Origin: Faucicola osloensis_D
GTDB taxonomy: Bacteria; Pseudomonadota; Gammaproteobacteria; Pseudomonadales; Moraxellaceae
Direction: 5' to 3' (one strand)
Length of the DNA: 64,000 bases
Assembly: GCA_020041925.1 (NCBI GenBank)
Contig: CP083409.1
In this document: positions 45,740-54,340 of the stretch, one piece after another
Position numbering within the stretch: position 1 is the stretch's first letter
Layout of the letters: each line of letters begins with the position of its first letter
The notes under the pieces: generated by a model
The model's database searches: none
Told to the model about the DNA's origin: nothing
Seen by the model: only the letters and a program-made list of their open reading frames with translations
Translations under genes and position numbers: made by a program

Positions 45740-46300
45740 TTATTTTTCTTCTTCAGTGGTCGCTTCAGATGGCGGCTGCGACGCATCCTCTGTTTTGGCT
45801 TTTTTGGCATCTGCTTCTACTTCAGGCATACGCGCGTCTTTGGCGATTTTATCCATCACCACATGAATCATTTTATAGCCATCTGATGAGCCAAAATGGG
45901 TATTGAGCTGAATCGCTTCATCAATCACTACTTTGTAAGGCACTTCCAAGTGCTGCTTCATCTCATACGCACCGACAAGCAATACCGCTTGTTCAACTTT
46001 ATCTAGACGTGTCCAAGGGCGATCAAGTAGGCTGTCGATATAGGCGATTAAGTCATCGCTTTGCTCAATGATTTTGCTTAGTAGCTCGTGATAATAGCCC
46101 AAATGCACCGTGTGCATGGCATTCTCACTGCGGGTATGCGCTTCGATTTCGTGCGATGGGTTGCCTGTCAACAGCCATTCATATAACCCTTGCACCACAA
46201 AACGGCGTGCTTTACGAATCGCGGTCAGGCTGGTTTTATAATTGACGGCGTTGTCTTGACTCGCCTGCTCTGGTGTGGTGTGGGTTGAATTGTCAGTCAT
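45740..46300 (-). CDS. nusB: transcription antitermination protein NusB
   Basis: Binds boxA RNA with NusE for rRNA antitermination. 186 residues; E. coli NusB has 139. The core begins at about residue 26 (LTAIRKARRFVVQGLYEWL) and ends around KIAKDARMPEVE; it includes RPWTRLDKVEQAVLLVGAYEM and VVIDEAIQLNTHFGSSDGYK. A polar head of 25 residues and an acidic/Lys-rich tail of about 25 (KKAKTEDASQPPSEATTEEE) are additions. It starts 9 bp after ribH. Confidence 0.93.
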   Translation of the reverse strand: MTDNSTHTTPEQASQDNAVNYKTSLTAIRKARRFVVQGLYEWLLTGNPSHEIEAHTRSENAMHTVHLGYYHELLSKIIEQSDDLIAYIDSLLDRPWTRLDKVEQAVLLVGAYEMKQHLEVPYKVVIDEAIQLNTHFGSSDGYKMIHVVMDKIAKDARMPEVEADAKKAKTEDASQPPSEATTEEEK

Positions 46301-46309
46301 ATCGCTACC

Positions 46310-46825
46310 TTATTCACCAGCCATTTGTGCGTCAATTTGACCCAACACGTTAATCATCTCAAGCGCGACCATGGCTGCTTCTGAGCCTTTGTTACCTGCT
46401 TTGGTGCCAGAGCGCTCAATGGCTTGTTCGATGCTGTCTGTGGTCAAAATCGCATTAATAACAGGCACGTCATAATCCAAGCCAATCGCGCCCAAACCTT
46501 TGGCAGATTCACCAGCGACAAAATCAAAGTGTGGCGTGCTACCACGAATCACCGCGCCTAAGCCGATGATAGCGTCAAATTTATCGGTTTGTGCCATACG
46601 GGCAACCGCCAGTGGAATTTCCCAAGCACCCGGTACACGCACGACAGTAATATTGCTACCTGCGATACCATGACGCAGTAAGGTATCAATCGCGCCGCTG
46701 ACCAAACTTTCTACCACAAAGCTGTTAAAACGTCCTACCACCATACCGATTTTGGCGTGGGCATTGGTGTGTAGTTCACCGCTGATATGCTGTACTTGGG
46801 CGAGTTCGTTTTGAAGATTTGCCAT
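46310..46825 (-). CDS. ribH: 6,7-dimethyl-8-ribityllumazine synthase
   Basis: Penultimate step of riboflavin synthesis. 171 residues. Motifs VGRFNSFVVESLVSGA near residue 30, RVPGAWEIPLA near 68, AVIRGSTPHFDFVA with the catalytic His near 103, and GTKAGNKGSEAA near 145. ATG 46825 is chosen because AAAGGTAATCATC precedes it, although the frame is open to 46882. It heads the run ribH-nusB-thiL-pgpA. Confidence 0.94.
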   Translation of the reverse strand: MANLQNELAQVQHISGELHTNAHAKIGMVVGRFNSFVVESLVSGAIDTLLRHGIAGSNITVVRVPGAWEIPLAVARMAQTDKFDAIIGLGAVIRGSTPHFDFVAGESAKGLGAIGLDYDVPVINAILTTDSIEQAIERSGTKAGNKGSEAAMVALEMINVLGQIDAQMAGE

Positions 46826-46872
46826 GATGATTACCTTTAAATTGTAAAAATTAGAATCTGATTTTGCTAGGT

Positions 46873-46881
46873 ATGATACCA
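46873..46881 (-). promoter_or_regulatory. candidate extended -10 promoter of ribH
   Basis: On the minus strand TGGTATCAT gives a TGn extension and a -10 with five of six matches. It lies inside an 11-bp palindrome GGTATGATACC (46870-46880). Transcription would start near 46866, about 40 nt before the start codon. No convincing -35 is seen. Confidence 0.4.
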
Positions 46882-46937
46882 TTTTTGTTAGGTTTATTCA
46901 TGTTATTTAGCATGACCCTAGGTTACTCGCACTAAAA

Positions 46938-46966
46938 TAAAAAATCCGCCACAGCGACGGACTTTT
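46938..46966 (-). terminator. rho-independent terminator of gltX
   Basis: On the minus strand AAAAGTCCG and CGGATTTTTT form a stem around a GC-containing loop and end in T6. It lies 18 bp past the gltX stop codon, upstream of ribH... on the opposite side, and so separates gltX from the ribH operon. Confidence 0.65.
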
Positions 46967-46983
46967 ATACAAAACAATTAAGC

Positions 46984-48480
46984 TTATTGGGTTAAAAAGC
47001 TTGGCAATGCTTTATGACGTTTTTCCAATTCTTTGGCTTTTTTCTTACTGACACCGCCCAACACCTCAATGGCATGACGTAGGCGCTGCAATGTCATATC
47101 CGCCCCAATCAAATACATCGAATTCATCACAGGCGTGCTTGACTTGCTACCTGCGATGGCAATAAAAAATGGCGACATAAAATCACGCAATTTAATGCCC
47201 ATCTCGCCTGCCAAGCCAGACAATACCGCTTGGATATGCTCCTCCGTCCACACAGGCAGGGTTTCTAACTGCCATTGCGCAAGTTGTAGAATCTCCACGG
47301 TTTGCTCAGTGGATAACACTTTATGCTCAAAATCTGCCTCACTAATGGTTGGCAAGTTTTGGAAATAAAAGCCCGACCAATTCACCGCATCTGACAACAA
47401 GTTAATGCGTGGCTGAATGGCTTTGGCAATCGCGGTGAGTTTCTCGCTGTCATTTGCCCAATCGAGAATTTTGGTTTTTAAGGCTTCGGGTGACAGTGAA
47501 CGCAACCATTCGCCGTTGAGCCAAGTGAGTTTTTCCACGTCAAAAATCGGACCGCCCAATGATACCCGTTTGATGTCAAAACTGGCAATCATTTCATCCA
47601 AGGTGAATTTTTCGGCTTCATTTGGCATGGAGTAGCCCATCCGTCCCAAGTAGTTGAGCAAGGCTTCTGGCAACACACCTGCATCACGGTAATAGGTGAT
47701 AGATGTTGGGTTTTTGCGTTTGGATAGTTTGGATTTGTCGGGGTTTCTGAGCAGTGGCATATGACAGAGTACTGGCATATCCCAACCAAAATATTTATAT
47801 AACAGTTGATGTTTTGGGGCAGAGTTAATCCACTCTTCGCCACGGATGACGTGGGTAATCTGCATCAAATGGTCATCGACCACGTTTGCCAAATGGTAGG
47901 TTGGTAGACCGTCGGTTTTGAGTAGCACTTGCATATCCACTTGTGACCAAGGAATCTCGACCTCGCCACGTAGCATATCGTCAAATTTACATACACCCTC
48001 GTCTGGCACACGCATGCGAATGACAAATGGTTTGCCTGCGGCGGCGAGCTTGTCCGATTGTTCACGGGAAAGGTTCGCATAGCGACCGTCATATTTTGGG
48101 GTTTCACCCCGCGCCATTTGTTCGGCTCGCATTTGATCTAACTCTTCGGCTGTGGCAAAACAGCGGAACGCATGACCTTTGTCCAACAGTTCTTCGGCGT
48201 ATTGTTTGTAGATGTCTTTGCGTTCGCTTTGGCGATACGGTGCATGTGGACCGCCGACGTCTGGACCTTCTGCCCAGTCAAGACCGACCCAGCGCAGGGC
48301 GTCCAAAATCATTTTTTCAGATTGCGCGGTGGAGCGCGTTTGGTCGGTGTCTTCAATGCGTAGGATAAAGTCGCCGCCATGCGCTTTGGCAAAGGCAAGG
48401 TTAAATAGTGCGATATAGGCGGTGCCAACGTGGGGAAAGCCTGTGGGGCTTGGGGCAATACGGGTGCGGACTTTTGACAT
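46984..48480 (-). CDS. gltX: glutamyl-tRNA synthetase
   Basis: Class I aminoacyl-tRNA synthetase. 498 residues. The HIGH motif is in PSPTGFPHVGTAYIALF near residue 20 (HVGT), the KMSKS motif is KLSKRKN near 255, and the DTDQTR and GWDMPVLCHMPLLRN segments are characteristic of the Glu enzyme. The C-terminal anticodon-binding part is entirely helical, ending KELEKRHKALPSFLTQ. It starts at ATG 48480. The sequence is full length with no sign of a second GluQ-type paralogue here. Confidence 0.96.
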   Translation of the reverse strand: MSKVRTRIAPSPTGFPHVGTAYIALFNLAFAKAHGGDFILRIEDTDQTRSTAQSEKMILDALRWVGLDWAEGPDVGGPHAPYRQSERKDIYKQYAEELLDKGHAFRCFATAEELDQMRAEQMARGETPKYDGRYANLSREQSDKLAAAGKPFVIRMRVPDEGVCKFDDMLRGEVEIPWSQVDMQVLLKTDGLPTYHLANVVDDHLMQITHVIRGEEWINSAPKHQLLYKYFGWDMPVLCHMPLLRNPDKSKLSKRKNPTSITYYRDAGVLPEALLNYLGRMGYSMPNEAEKFTLDEMIASFDIKRVSLGGPIFDVEKLTWLNGEWLRSLSPEALKTKILDWANDSEKLTAIAKAIQPRINLLSDAVNWSGFYFQNLPTISEADFEHKVLSTEQTVEILQLAQWQLETLPVWTEEHIQAVLSGLAGEMGIKLRDFMSPFFIAIAGSKSSTPVMNSMYLIGADMTLQRLRHAIEVLGGVSKKKAKELEKRHKALPSFLTQ

Positions 48481-48653
48481 GGATTTCTCAATTTTACAAA
48501 AATTTCAAATTAGCGGCTATTATAGCCGACTATCGAATTTTTATAAATTGAATCCTAGCGATGATAAGTGGCTGATAAAATCTAAATTTGGAAGGCAACG
48601 CTAAATGCTAGATTGACTTTGGCAGTTAGCGTTATTTTTGAAGACTAATTCAA

Positions 48654-49280
48654 TTATTGATCCTTGCGATGGCGAATAATTTCAATCACCATAGGCACGA
48701 CCGAAAACACAATAATGGCAATCATAATCCACGAAAAATGTTCTTTGACAAAGGGTAATTGACCAAAAAAATAGCCTAGCGTGGTAAAAGATACGACCCA
48801 TAATACCGCGCCAACGATGTTATAGCGAGCAAACTGGGCATAATTCATGTTACCCATCCCGCCTACAAACGGCGCGAAAGTGCGTACAATGGGAATAAAA
48901 CGGGCAATAATAATGGTGCGTCCGCCGTATTTTTCATAATAATCGTGGGTTTTTTGCAAATAGCTTTGCTTAAAAATCTTGGAATTGGGATTAGAAAATA
49001 ACTTTTGCCCAAAGTGTTTGCCAATCTCAAAATTGACAAAATCGCCCAATATTGCCGCCACAATCAATAAACCAATCAGCACAAAGATATTCATATCGCC
49101 CACTGCGGCAATGGTGCCTGCGGCAAATAACATCGAATCCCCGGGCAAAAATGGCAACACCACCAGACCCGTCTCACAAAACACAATGGCAAACAAAATC
49201 GCATAAATCCAATTGCCATAATTTTTGACCAATTCTTGTAAATGGTCACCGATATGCAAAATAAAATCAACCAACCACAT
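48654..49280 (-). CDS. DedA-family (VTT domain) membrane protein
   Basis: 208 residues with about five hydrophobic segments. The DedA signatures FCETGLVVLPFLPGDSMLFAAG near residue 35 and ARFIPIVRTFAPFVGGMGNM near 127 (with the key Arg) are intact. The family moves undecaprenyl phosphate or other lipids across the inner membrane and affects proton-motive-force balance. Closest in layout to E. coli YqjA/YghB. A leftward single gene; its upstream region reaches toward the tRNA genes. Confidence 0.9.
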   Translation of the reverse strand: MWLVDFILHIGDHLQELVKNYGNWIYAILFAIVFCETGLVVLPFLPGDSMLFAAGTIAAVGDMNIFVLIGLLIVAAILGDFVNFEIGKHFGQKLFSNPNSKIFKQSYLQKTHDYYEKYGGRTIIIARFIPIVRTFAPFVGGMGNMNYAQFARYNIVGAVLWVVSFTTLGYFFGQLPFVKEHFSWIMIAIIVFSVVPMVIEIIRHRKDQ

Positions 49281-49412
49281 GGGCTATCCTTATAAGTTTA
49301 GACAAAACAACAAAATATAACTAATCTACAGTCGTTATATGAAGGCAACATTAAGCAGGCATCATTATAACAAGAATGGGTAAAAATTTTGTGTTTTTAG
49401 GCAAAAATCATC

Positions 49413-49441
49413 TTGACAGCAAAATCAGTTTTCAATAAAAT
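49413..49441 (+). promoter_or_regulatory. promoter of the tRNA-Ala/tRNA-Glu unit
   Basis: TTGACA (perfect -35) and TAAAAT (five of six) are 17 bp apart. The following ACGCGCAC is a G/C-rich discriminator of the type seen in stable-RNA promoters under stringent control. Transcription would start near 49448, 37 nt before the tRNA-Ala. Confidence 0.85.
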
Positions 49442-49484
49442 ACGCGCACTCTTAGGCAAAGCAGTCTAAATAATTCCCAAAAAT

Positions 49485-49560
49485 GGGGCTATAGCTCAGT
49501 TGGTAGAGCACTTGCATGGCATGCAAGGGGTCAGCGGTTCGACTCCGCTTAGCTCCACCA
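49485..49560 (+). tRNA. tRNA-Ala (anticodon GGC)
   Basis: 76 nt forming a full cloverleaf: acceptor GGGGCTA/TAGCTCC with one G-U pair, D arm GCTC/GAGC, anticodon stem CTTGC/GCAAG with loop ATGGCAT (GGC at 34-36), T arm AGCGG-TTCGACT-CCGCT, and encoded ACCA at the 3' end. Confidence 0.97.
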
Positions 49561-49595
49561 CTATTAAGTCTGCTTAGAGCACCTCGTGCGATTGC

Positions 49596-49671
49596 GTCCC
49601 CATCGTCTAGAGGCCTAGGACATCGCCCTTTCACGGCGGTAACCGGGGTTCGAATCCCCGTGGGGACGCCA
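49596..49671 (+). tRNA. tRNA-Glu (anticodon TTC)
   Basis: 76 nt. Acceptor GTCCCCA/TGGGGAC, anticodon loop CTTTCAC with TTC at 34-36, T arm CGGGG-TTCGAAT-CCCCG, discriminator G and encoded CCA. It follows tRNA-Ala by 35 nt and shares its promoter and terminator. Confidence 0.97.
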
Positions 49672-49679
49672 CTTATTTT

Positions 49680-49714
49680 AAAAAAGCCATTGTCTAACGG
49701 ACGATGGCTTTTTT
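49680..49714 (+). terminator. terminator of the tRNA unit
   Basis: GCCATTGTC pairs with GACGATGGC (one wobble) within A/T flanks, followed by T6. It starts 9 bp after tRNA-Glu. Confidence 0.88.
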
Positions 49715-50024
49715 GTTTTTGCTATCTGTCTATAGTCGGCGTTTTTGGTGTGTAGTGTTGCCTTGCCACATCCTAGGTTAAATAAGTTACAGTGTTTTGC
49801 TTTTTCCCATGCCCCACCCCACAAAATCAATTTTCCTTGCGCTCAGTTAACGCTTTGTCATCAAAATTAGCATATAATTGAGCGCGCAATTGCGTATGGG
49901 ATAAATAATTTTTGGCTATCTGCTTTAAGCTACTTGATTCTAGCTACTTGATTTTAGCCACTAAATTTTACCACTTGAGTTTTGACTCGCTGATTTTAAG
50001 CTATTGGGAAACTGGGCGAAGACT
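49715..50024. other. intergenic region between the tRNA genes and the DUF457 gene
   Basis: About 310 bp with no gene. Around 49925-49980 a degenerate tandem unit of the form TAGCTACTTGATTT is repeated about three times. The promoter of the next gene must lie here but is not clear. Confidence 0.55.
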
Positions 50025-50744
50025 ATGGCAAATTTTAACACCCACATAAGCGTGGCTTTTGTTGCCAGTGGCATCACTGGCTTGGTGATTTATAAAGCAG
50101 GGATGCTGACCGCGCCTGAATATTTGATGTGTGTGGTGGCTGGTACCATTGGTGGCTTGCTGCCCGATATTGATTTGGACCACTCAGTACCCGCGACCGT
50201 AGGATTTAATGTCGTATCACTGTTGAGCGCATTTTTTATTGTTATCTTGTGTGTCGGGCAGTTTTCGTTGGTTGCATTGGCAGGATTGTGGTTAGCATCT
50301 TATTTGCTGATGCGCTACGGGGTGTTTAATTTATATAGCAAATTGACGGTGCATCGCGGTATTGTGCACTCGATTCCCTATTTGGGGATTATAGCGATGA
50401 CCCTCGTGTACGCCAGCTTTTATGGGTTTAAGCAAGGCGCTGTTATCAGTTGGTTTTTGGGGCTGTTTTTGATGTTTGGCACCATTGTTCATCTGCTGTT
50501 AGATGAGATGTTTAGCGTCAACCTGTTAGGGCTGAGTGTCAAAAAATCTTTTGGTACCGCGTTTAAAGTGTTTAAATTCGATCAAATAGGCTGGTATTTG
50601 GGCTTATATGCCGTGCTGGCTGCCATGATTGTGTTTGCCCCGCCGTTTAAAGTATTTTGGCAGACGCTACAAGACCCGATTAGTTGGCTTATTTTAAAGA
50701 AAAATATCTTGCCTACCGCCATGAACCTACCGAACATTCATTAA
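50025..50744 (+). CDS. metal-dependent hydrolase-like membrane protein (DUF457 / YdjM type)
   Basis: 239 residues with six or more hydrophobic segments. NTHISVAFVASGI at the start (His pair with the following helix), GGLLPDIDLDHS near residue 50, HRGIVHSIPYL near 108 and HLLLDEMFSVNLLG near 155 are the metal-ligand motifs of the LexA-regulated inner-membrane hydrolase family (YdjM). Function is unknown. ATG 50025 is preferred to an in-frame TTG at 50004; GAAG lies close upstream. The next gene starts 1 bp after its stop codon. Confidence 0.85.
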   Translation: MANFNTHISVAFVASGITGLVIYKAGMLTAPEYLMCVVAGTIGGLLPDIDLDHSVPATVGFNVVSLLSAFFIVILCVGQFSLVALAGLWLASYLLMRYGVFNLYSKLTVHRGIVHSIPYLGIIAMTLVYASFYGFKQGAVISWFLGLFLMFGTIVHLLLDEMFSVNLLGLSVKKSFGTAFKVFKFDQIGWYLGLYAVLAAMIVFAPPFKVFWQTLQDPISWLILKKNILPTAMNLPNIH

Positions 50745-50745
50745 C

Positions 50746-51264
50746 ATGATACATACGTCACCTTGCCCATGTGGCTCTACACTGTCTTATGCTGATTGCT
50801 GTGCACCCCTGCATGTGGGGCAAAAATTCGCCGATACGGCAGCACAGCTTATGCGCTCACGCTACTGTGCGTTTGTGCTTCAACATGTCGAGTATATCGT
50901 TGCCACCACTGCGCCTTTTCAGCAAGCATTACTGGATAAAAAAAGCATCGCTGATTGGTCACTGCAAACTGACTGGGCAGGGTTAGCAGTTATCAAACAC
51001 ACGCCGAAAATTGGCAAACGCCATGCTCAAGTTGAGTTTAAAGCCTACTTTCACTTGCCTAATACATCGGTTGGGCATTCAGCGGCTTTAGACAGCAAAG
51101 GCATCCATCATGAGCTATCAACTTTTGTGAATATTCCCACCCATGGGACCAGCCGTTGGTATTTTTTGGATCCGACAGTGGTCATGCTTGTCACCCAAAA
51201 GCAGCCTTGCCCCTGCGGCAGTGGTGAGAAATACAAACACTGCTGTGGACAGTTTTTGGCTTAA
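50746..51264 (+). CDS. ychJ: YchJ-family SEC-C motif protein
   Basis: 172 residues. An N-terminal SEC-C-like knuckle (CPCGSTLSYADCC) and an intact C-terminal SEC-C motif (CPCGSGEKYKHCCG) flank an NTF2-like middle domain (AAQLMRSRYCAFVLQHVEYIV). This is the YchJ/UPF0225 layout; SEC-C motifs bind zinc and, in SecA, SecB. The function of YchJ is unknown. It begins 1 bp after the DUF457 gene, so the two are translationally coupled. Confidence 0.9.
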   Translation: MIHTSPCPCGSTLSYADCCAPLHVGQKFADTAAQLMRSRYCAFVLQHVEYIVATTAPFQQALLDKKSIADWSLQTDWAGLAVIKHTPKIGKRHAQVEFKAYFHLPNTSVGHSAALDSKGIHHELSTFVNIPTHGTSRWYFLDPTVVMLVTQKQPCPCGSGEKYKHCCGQFLA

Positions 51265-51395
51265 TCGCTGCGCTATTGATAACAAAAACTTTAACAACCG
51301 CTCTACAATTTTTTTGTTTTTTAAAAGGGCTTTTTTGCTAGACTAATTTTATTTGCGATTTTGCGATAAAGGCAACGATATTAAAGGAGAGTCCC

Positions 51396-52526
51396 ATGCC
51401 AGCGCTACGCCAAGATATTGATCCAGATGGTTTATTAGAATACTCTGTGGTCTACACCGACCGCTCGCTCAATCACATGTCCAAAAAATTCCAAACCGTG
51501 ATGAATGATTTGTCCACAAGTTTGAAAAACGTGTACAACGCCGATGCGGTGGCAATCGTGCCGGGTACAGGGACTTACGGTATGGAAGCGGTTGCGCGCC
51601 AGCTTGCCACTGCCCAAACAGTGCTCATCATCCGTAACGGTTTTTTTAGTTTTCGCTGGACGCAAATCCTTGAAAAAGGTCGTATCACGGATGACGTGAC
51701 TGTCCTGACCGCACACATCGGTGACAGCAACCAACAACAGCAGTTTGAGCCAGTGGCAATCGAGACGGCTGTCGCTGAGATTCAATCCAAAAAACCTGCG
51801 GTAGTATTTGCCCCCCATGTCGAAACCGCGGCAGGCTTGATGCTGCCTGATGACTATATCAAACAACTTGCCGATGCGGTACATAATGTCGGTGGTTTAC
51901 TGGTCATTGACTGTATCGCGTCAGGCTGCGTGTGGCTTGATATGAAAGCGTTGGGCATTGATGTGCTCATCTCTGCGCCACAAAAAGGCTGGTCAAGCAC
52001 GCCATGTGCAGGACTAGTGATGATGAATGAACAAGCCGTTGCCAAAGTGGAAGCCACCGAATCGACCAGTTTTGGGCTGGATCTCAAACAGTGGCTCACT
52101 ATCATGCGGGCTTATGAAAATGGCGGTCATGCGTATCATGCGACGATGCCAACCGATGGGCTGACCAAATTCCGCGATACCGTCAAAGAAGCCGAAGCGA
52201 TTGGACTTGATAAACTCAAAAGCGCCCAATTTGAATTGGGTCAAAAAGTACTCACTGTCCTCAATCAACACGATATTATCAGCGTCGCAGCTGAAGGCTA
52301 CCAAGCACCCGGCGTGATTGTGGTCTACACTGAGCGTGATGATATGCACAAAGGTACAGCATTTGCAGCCCAAGGCTTACAAATTGCAGGCGGCGTGCCA
52401 CTGAAAGTTGGCGAACCCGACAGCTTTAAAACATTCCGTTTGGGGCTATTTGGGTTAGATAAATTAACAGATGTCGACGGCACAGTCAGCCGTTTTAAGC
52501 AAGCGCTTGAGAAAGTATTAGCTTAA
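51396..52526 (+). CDS. class V aminotransferase (alanine-glyoxylate aminotransferase-like)
   Basis: PLP-dependent fold-type I enzyme of 376 residues. PGTGTYGMEAVARQL near residue 56 contacts the cofactor phosphate, IDCIASGCVWLD near 171 holds the PLP-binding Asp, and Lys197 in SAPQKGWSSTPCAG is the Schiff-base Lys. The C-terminal Arg in FRLGLFGL binds the substrate carboxylate. Candidates are alanine-glyoxylate or serine-pyruvate transamination; substrate cannot be fixed from sequence. AAAGGAGAGTCCC before the ATG is a very strong ribosome site. Confidence 0.87.
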   Translation: MPALRQDIDPDGLLEYSVVYTDRSLNHMSKKFQTVMNDLSTSLKNVYNADAVAIVPGTGTYGMEAVARQLATAQTVLIIRNGFFSFRWTQILEKGRITDDVTVLTAHIGDSNQQQQFEPVAIETAVAEIQSKKPAVVFAPHVETAAGLMLPDDYIKQLADAVHNVGGLLVIDCIASGCVWLDMKALGIDVLISAPQKGWSSTPCAGLVMMNEQAVAKVEATESTSFGLDLKQWLTIMRAYENGGHAYHATMPTDGLTKFRDTVKEAEAIGLDKLKSAQFELGQKVLTVLNQHDIISVAAEGYQAPGVIVVYTERDDMHKGTAFAAQGLQIAGGVPLKVGEPDSFKTFRLGLFGLDKLTDVDGTVSRFKQALEKVLA

Positions 52527-52593
52527 TTATCAGCGTATGCATTAGCGCATTGATTAGCAGAACAACAGTTTATTTTAAAAACTCTGTAAATTT

Positions 52594-52621
52594 AAAGGCT
52601 CTGGGAAACAGGGCTTTTTTT
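52594..52621 (+). terminator. terminator of the aminotransferase gene
   Basis: GCTCTG pairs with CAGGGC (one wobble) extended by AAAG/TTT, followed by T7; it starts about 68 bp after the stop codon. Confidence 0.75.
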
Positions 52622-52633
52622 ATCCCTTAACAC

Positions 52634-53536
52634 TCACTCATACAGCCTTTTTGCCGTGCGAAAGGTATTGCAATGGGCTTCAACCACATCGTCGATGTTT
52701 TCTGAGTAACCGCCACCCATCACCACCGCCACTGGAATCCCATGGGCTTTGGCTTGGCTAAATACAAACGCATCACGCTTGGCGCAGCCGTCACGGGTGA
52801 GCGCAAGTTTACCGAGCTTATCAGTGGCGAGCACATCCACAGCGGACTGGTAAAACAGCATATCGGGTTTCACTTTTGCAATAAGCGCTGGCAGCGTCTC
52901 CATTAATAGTGCTAAATACGCCTCATCGCCTGTCTCGTTTGGCAAATCAATATCCAAATCGGATGCTTGCTTGCGAAACGGATAGTTTTTTGCGCCATGC
53001 ATGCTAAAGGTAAATACCCGAGGTTCATTTGCCATCAAATGCGCTGTACCGTTGCCTTGATGCACATCCAAATCCACGGTCAGAATTTGGGTCGCCTGTC
53101 CACGTGCCAACAATAAATTACTCGCCACCGCCACATCGTTAAACACGCAGAACCCTTCGCCATGATCGGCAAACGCATGGTGGGTCCCGCCTGCGATATT
53201 GAGCGCGACACCGAATTGTTTGGCGAATAACGCACATTCATAAGTGCCGTGGGCAATCACACGTTCCCGCTCAACGAGCCTTGGCGTCATCTCAAAGCCG
53301 ATGGCGCGCGCGTCCTTGGCGGGCAATGTTTGCTGTTTTAGGTGCTGCCAGTACCTTTGTGTATGTGTGGTGAGAATTTCGTCTTCGCTCAATCGCTGCG
53401 GGGCAAAAAAATTGGCTTGGGTGAATGTACCCTCCGCCAATAACCGCTCTGCAATCATCGGATATTTTTGCATAGGGAAACGGTGACGTTCGGGAACGTC
53501 ATATTTAAAAATATCGGAATAAGCAACTTTGAGCAT
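52634..53536 (-). CDS. histone-deacetylase-family amidohydrolase (AcuC/HDAC-like)
   Basis: 300 residues with the arginase/deacetylase fold. The active-site His pair is GGTHHAFADHGEGF (His119, His120), and the zinc ligands include Asp157 and His159 in VDLDVHQGNGTA; the Tyr/Gly motif is GGGYS near 278. Bacterial members deacetylate acetyl-CoA synthetase, acetylpolyamines or other small amides. acs lies 20 kb away, so a link to its Lys acetylation is only speculative. ATG 53536 (MLKVAYSD) with GAGAAAGCC upstream is preferred to a TTG at 53551. Confidence 0.88.
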   Translation of the reverse strand: MLKVAYSDIFKYDVPERHRFPMQKYPMIAERLLAEGTFTQANFFAPQRLSEDEILTTHTQRYWQHLKQQTLPAKDARAIGFEMTPRLVERERVIAHGTYECALFAKQFGVALNIAGGTHHAFADHGEGFCVFNDVAVASNLLLARGQATQILTVDLDVHQGNGTAHLMANEPRVFTFSMHGAKNYPFRKQASDLDIDLPNETGDEAYLALLMETLPALIAKVKPDMLFYQSAVDVLATDKLGKLALTRDGCAKRDAFVFSQAKAHGIPVAVVMGGGYSENIDDVVEAHCNTFRTAKRLYE

Positions 53537-53676
53537 GGCTTTCTCAATCAAACTATAAAAAAGTAAATGCTTAGTTTATCGTTTAAATAACCATTTCATA
53601 ACAACAATTTTTAAGAGATTTGCTAAACTATTTTTACAAGACAAATGTATAGCAAAATTCATCAAAAGGACTGGTC

Positions 53677-54303
53677 ATGTCGTTATATATTGGTGTTAAT
53701 AAATTGGCTGAAATGAAGCAACTCGAGGAAGAAGGCTTTGCCCATTATCAGCAAGTGTTTAGCCATCTTAATCAAGTGCTAAAGGACAAGGGTTTACCCA
53801 CTTATCGAGAGCCAGACGAGCCTATCGCCGAGAAAAGCCGAGCACCGCTTAAAAGCTTTCCGTATCTTTGGCTGCATTATCTACGTTGGGTTGAAGTGCA
53901 AATCTCTCATAATCCACAAACTCGCCTGACGCCTATCAATGATGACGAATTGCGTGCCAATCTGCAAGATGTTGATTATGTGGACTTTATGGATGACCCA
54001 CTGATTAATCACGCCGATAATGAAGGCTATTATCTGCCTGTGGACTTTGACGAAGTGCTGTATGATAAAGCACAAAATCAAGATATCGGCTCAAGCCAAC
54101 AACTCATGGCAGTGCTACAAGATATAGCTAGCTATCTTGGGATTCAGCTCGTTGATGGGCAGTTATCAGACCCAGAAATGACTCGTCTAAGCCAAATCAT
54201 CGACTCACAGCAAGACTTTTACCGTGAAATTGCGGTTTGGGTAGCATTATTTGAAGCCAGTCGGTTAAGTATCAAATACCAAACGGCGATTGTGTTTGAT
54301 TAA
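53677..54303 (+). CDS. hypothetical protein, unrecognised family
   Basis: 208 residues, acidic (rich in Asp/Glu with an acidic tract NDDELRANLQDVDYVDFMDD), no signal peptide, no membrane helix. It has a helix-like start (MKQLEEEGFAHYQQVFSHLN), SFPYLWLHYLRWVEV near 65 and a helical C-terminal part. Small acidic cytosolic proteins of this kind include immunity proteins and regulators, but no family is recognised and no toxin gene is adjacent. AAAGGACTGGTC precedes the ATG. It stands alone between two leftward genes. Confidence 0.7.
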   Translation: MSLYIGVNKLAEMKQLEEEGFAHYQQVFSHLNQVLKDKGLPTYREPDEPIAEKSRAPLKSFPYLWLHYLRWVEVQISHNPQTRLTPINDDELRANLQDVDYVDFMDDPLINHADNEGYYLPVDFDEVLYDKAQNQDIGSSQQLMAVLQDIASYLGIQLVDGQLSDPEMTRLSQIIDSQQDFYREIAVWVALFEASRLSIKYQTAIVFD

Positions 54304-54340
54304 TTTGACTTATACCTTGAGTCTAGCAAAAAATGGCAGA

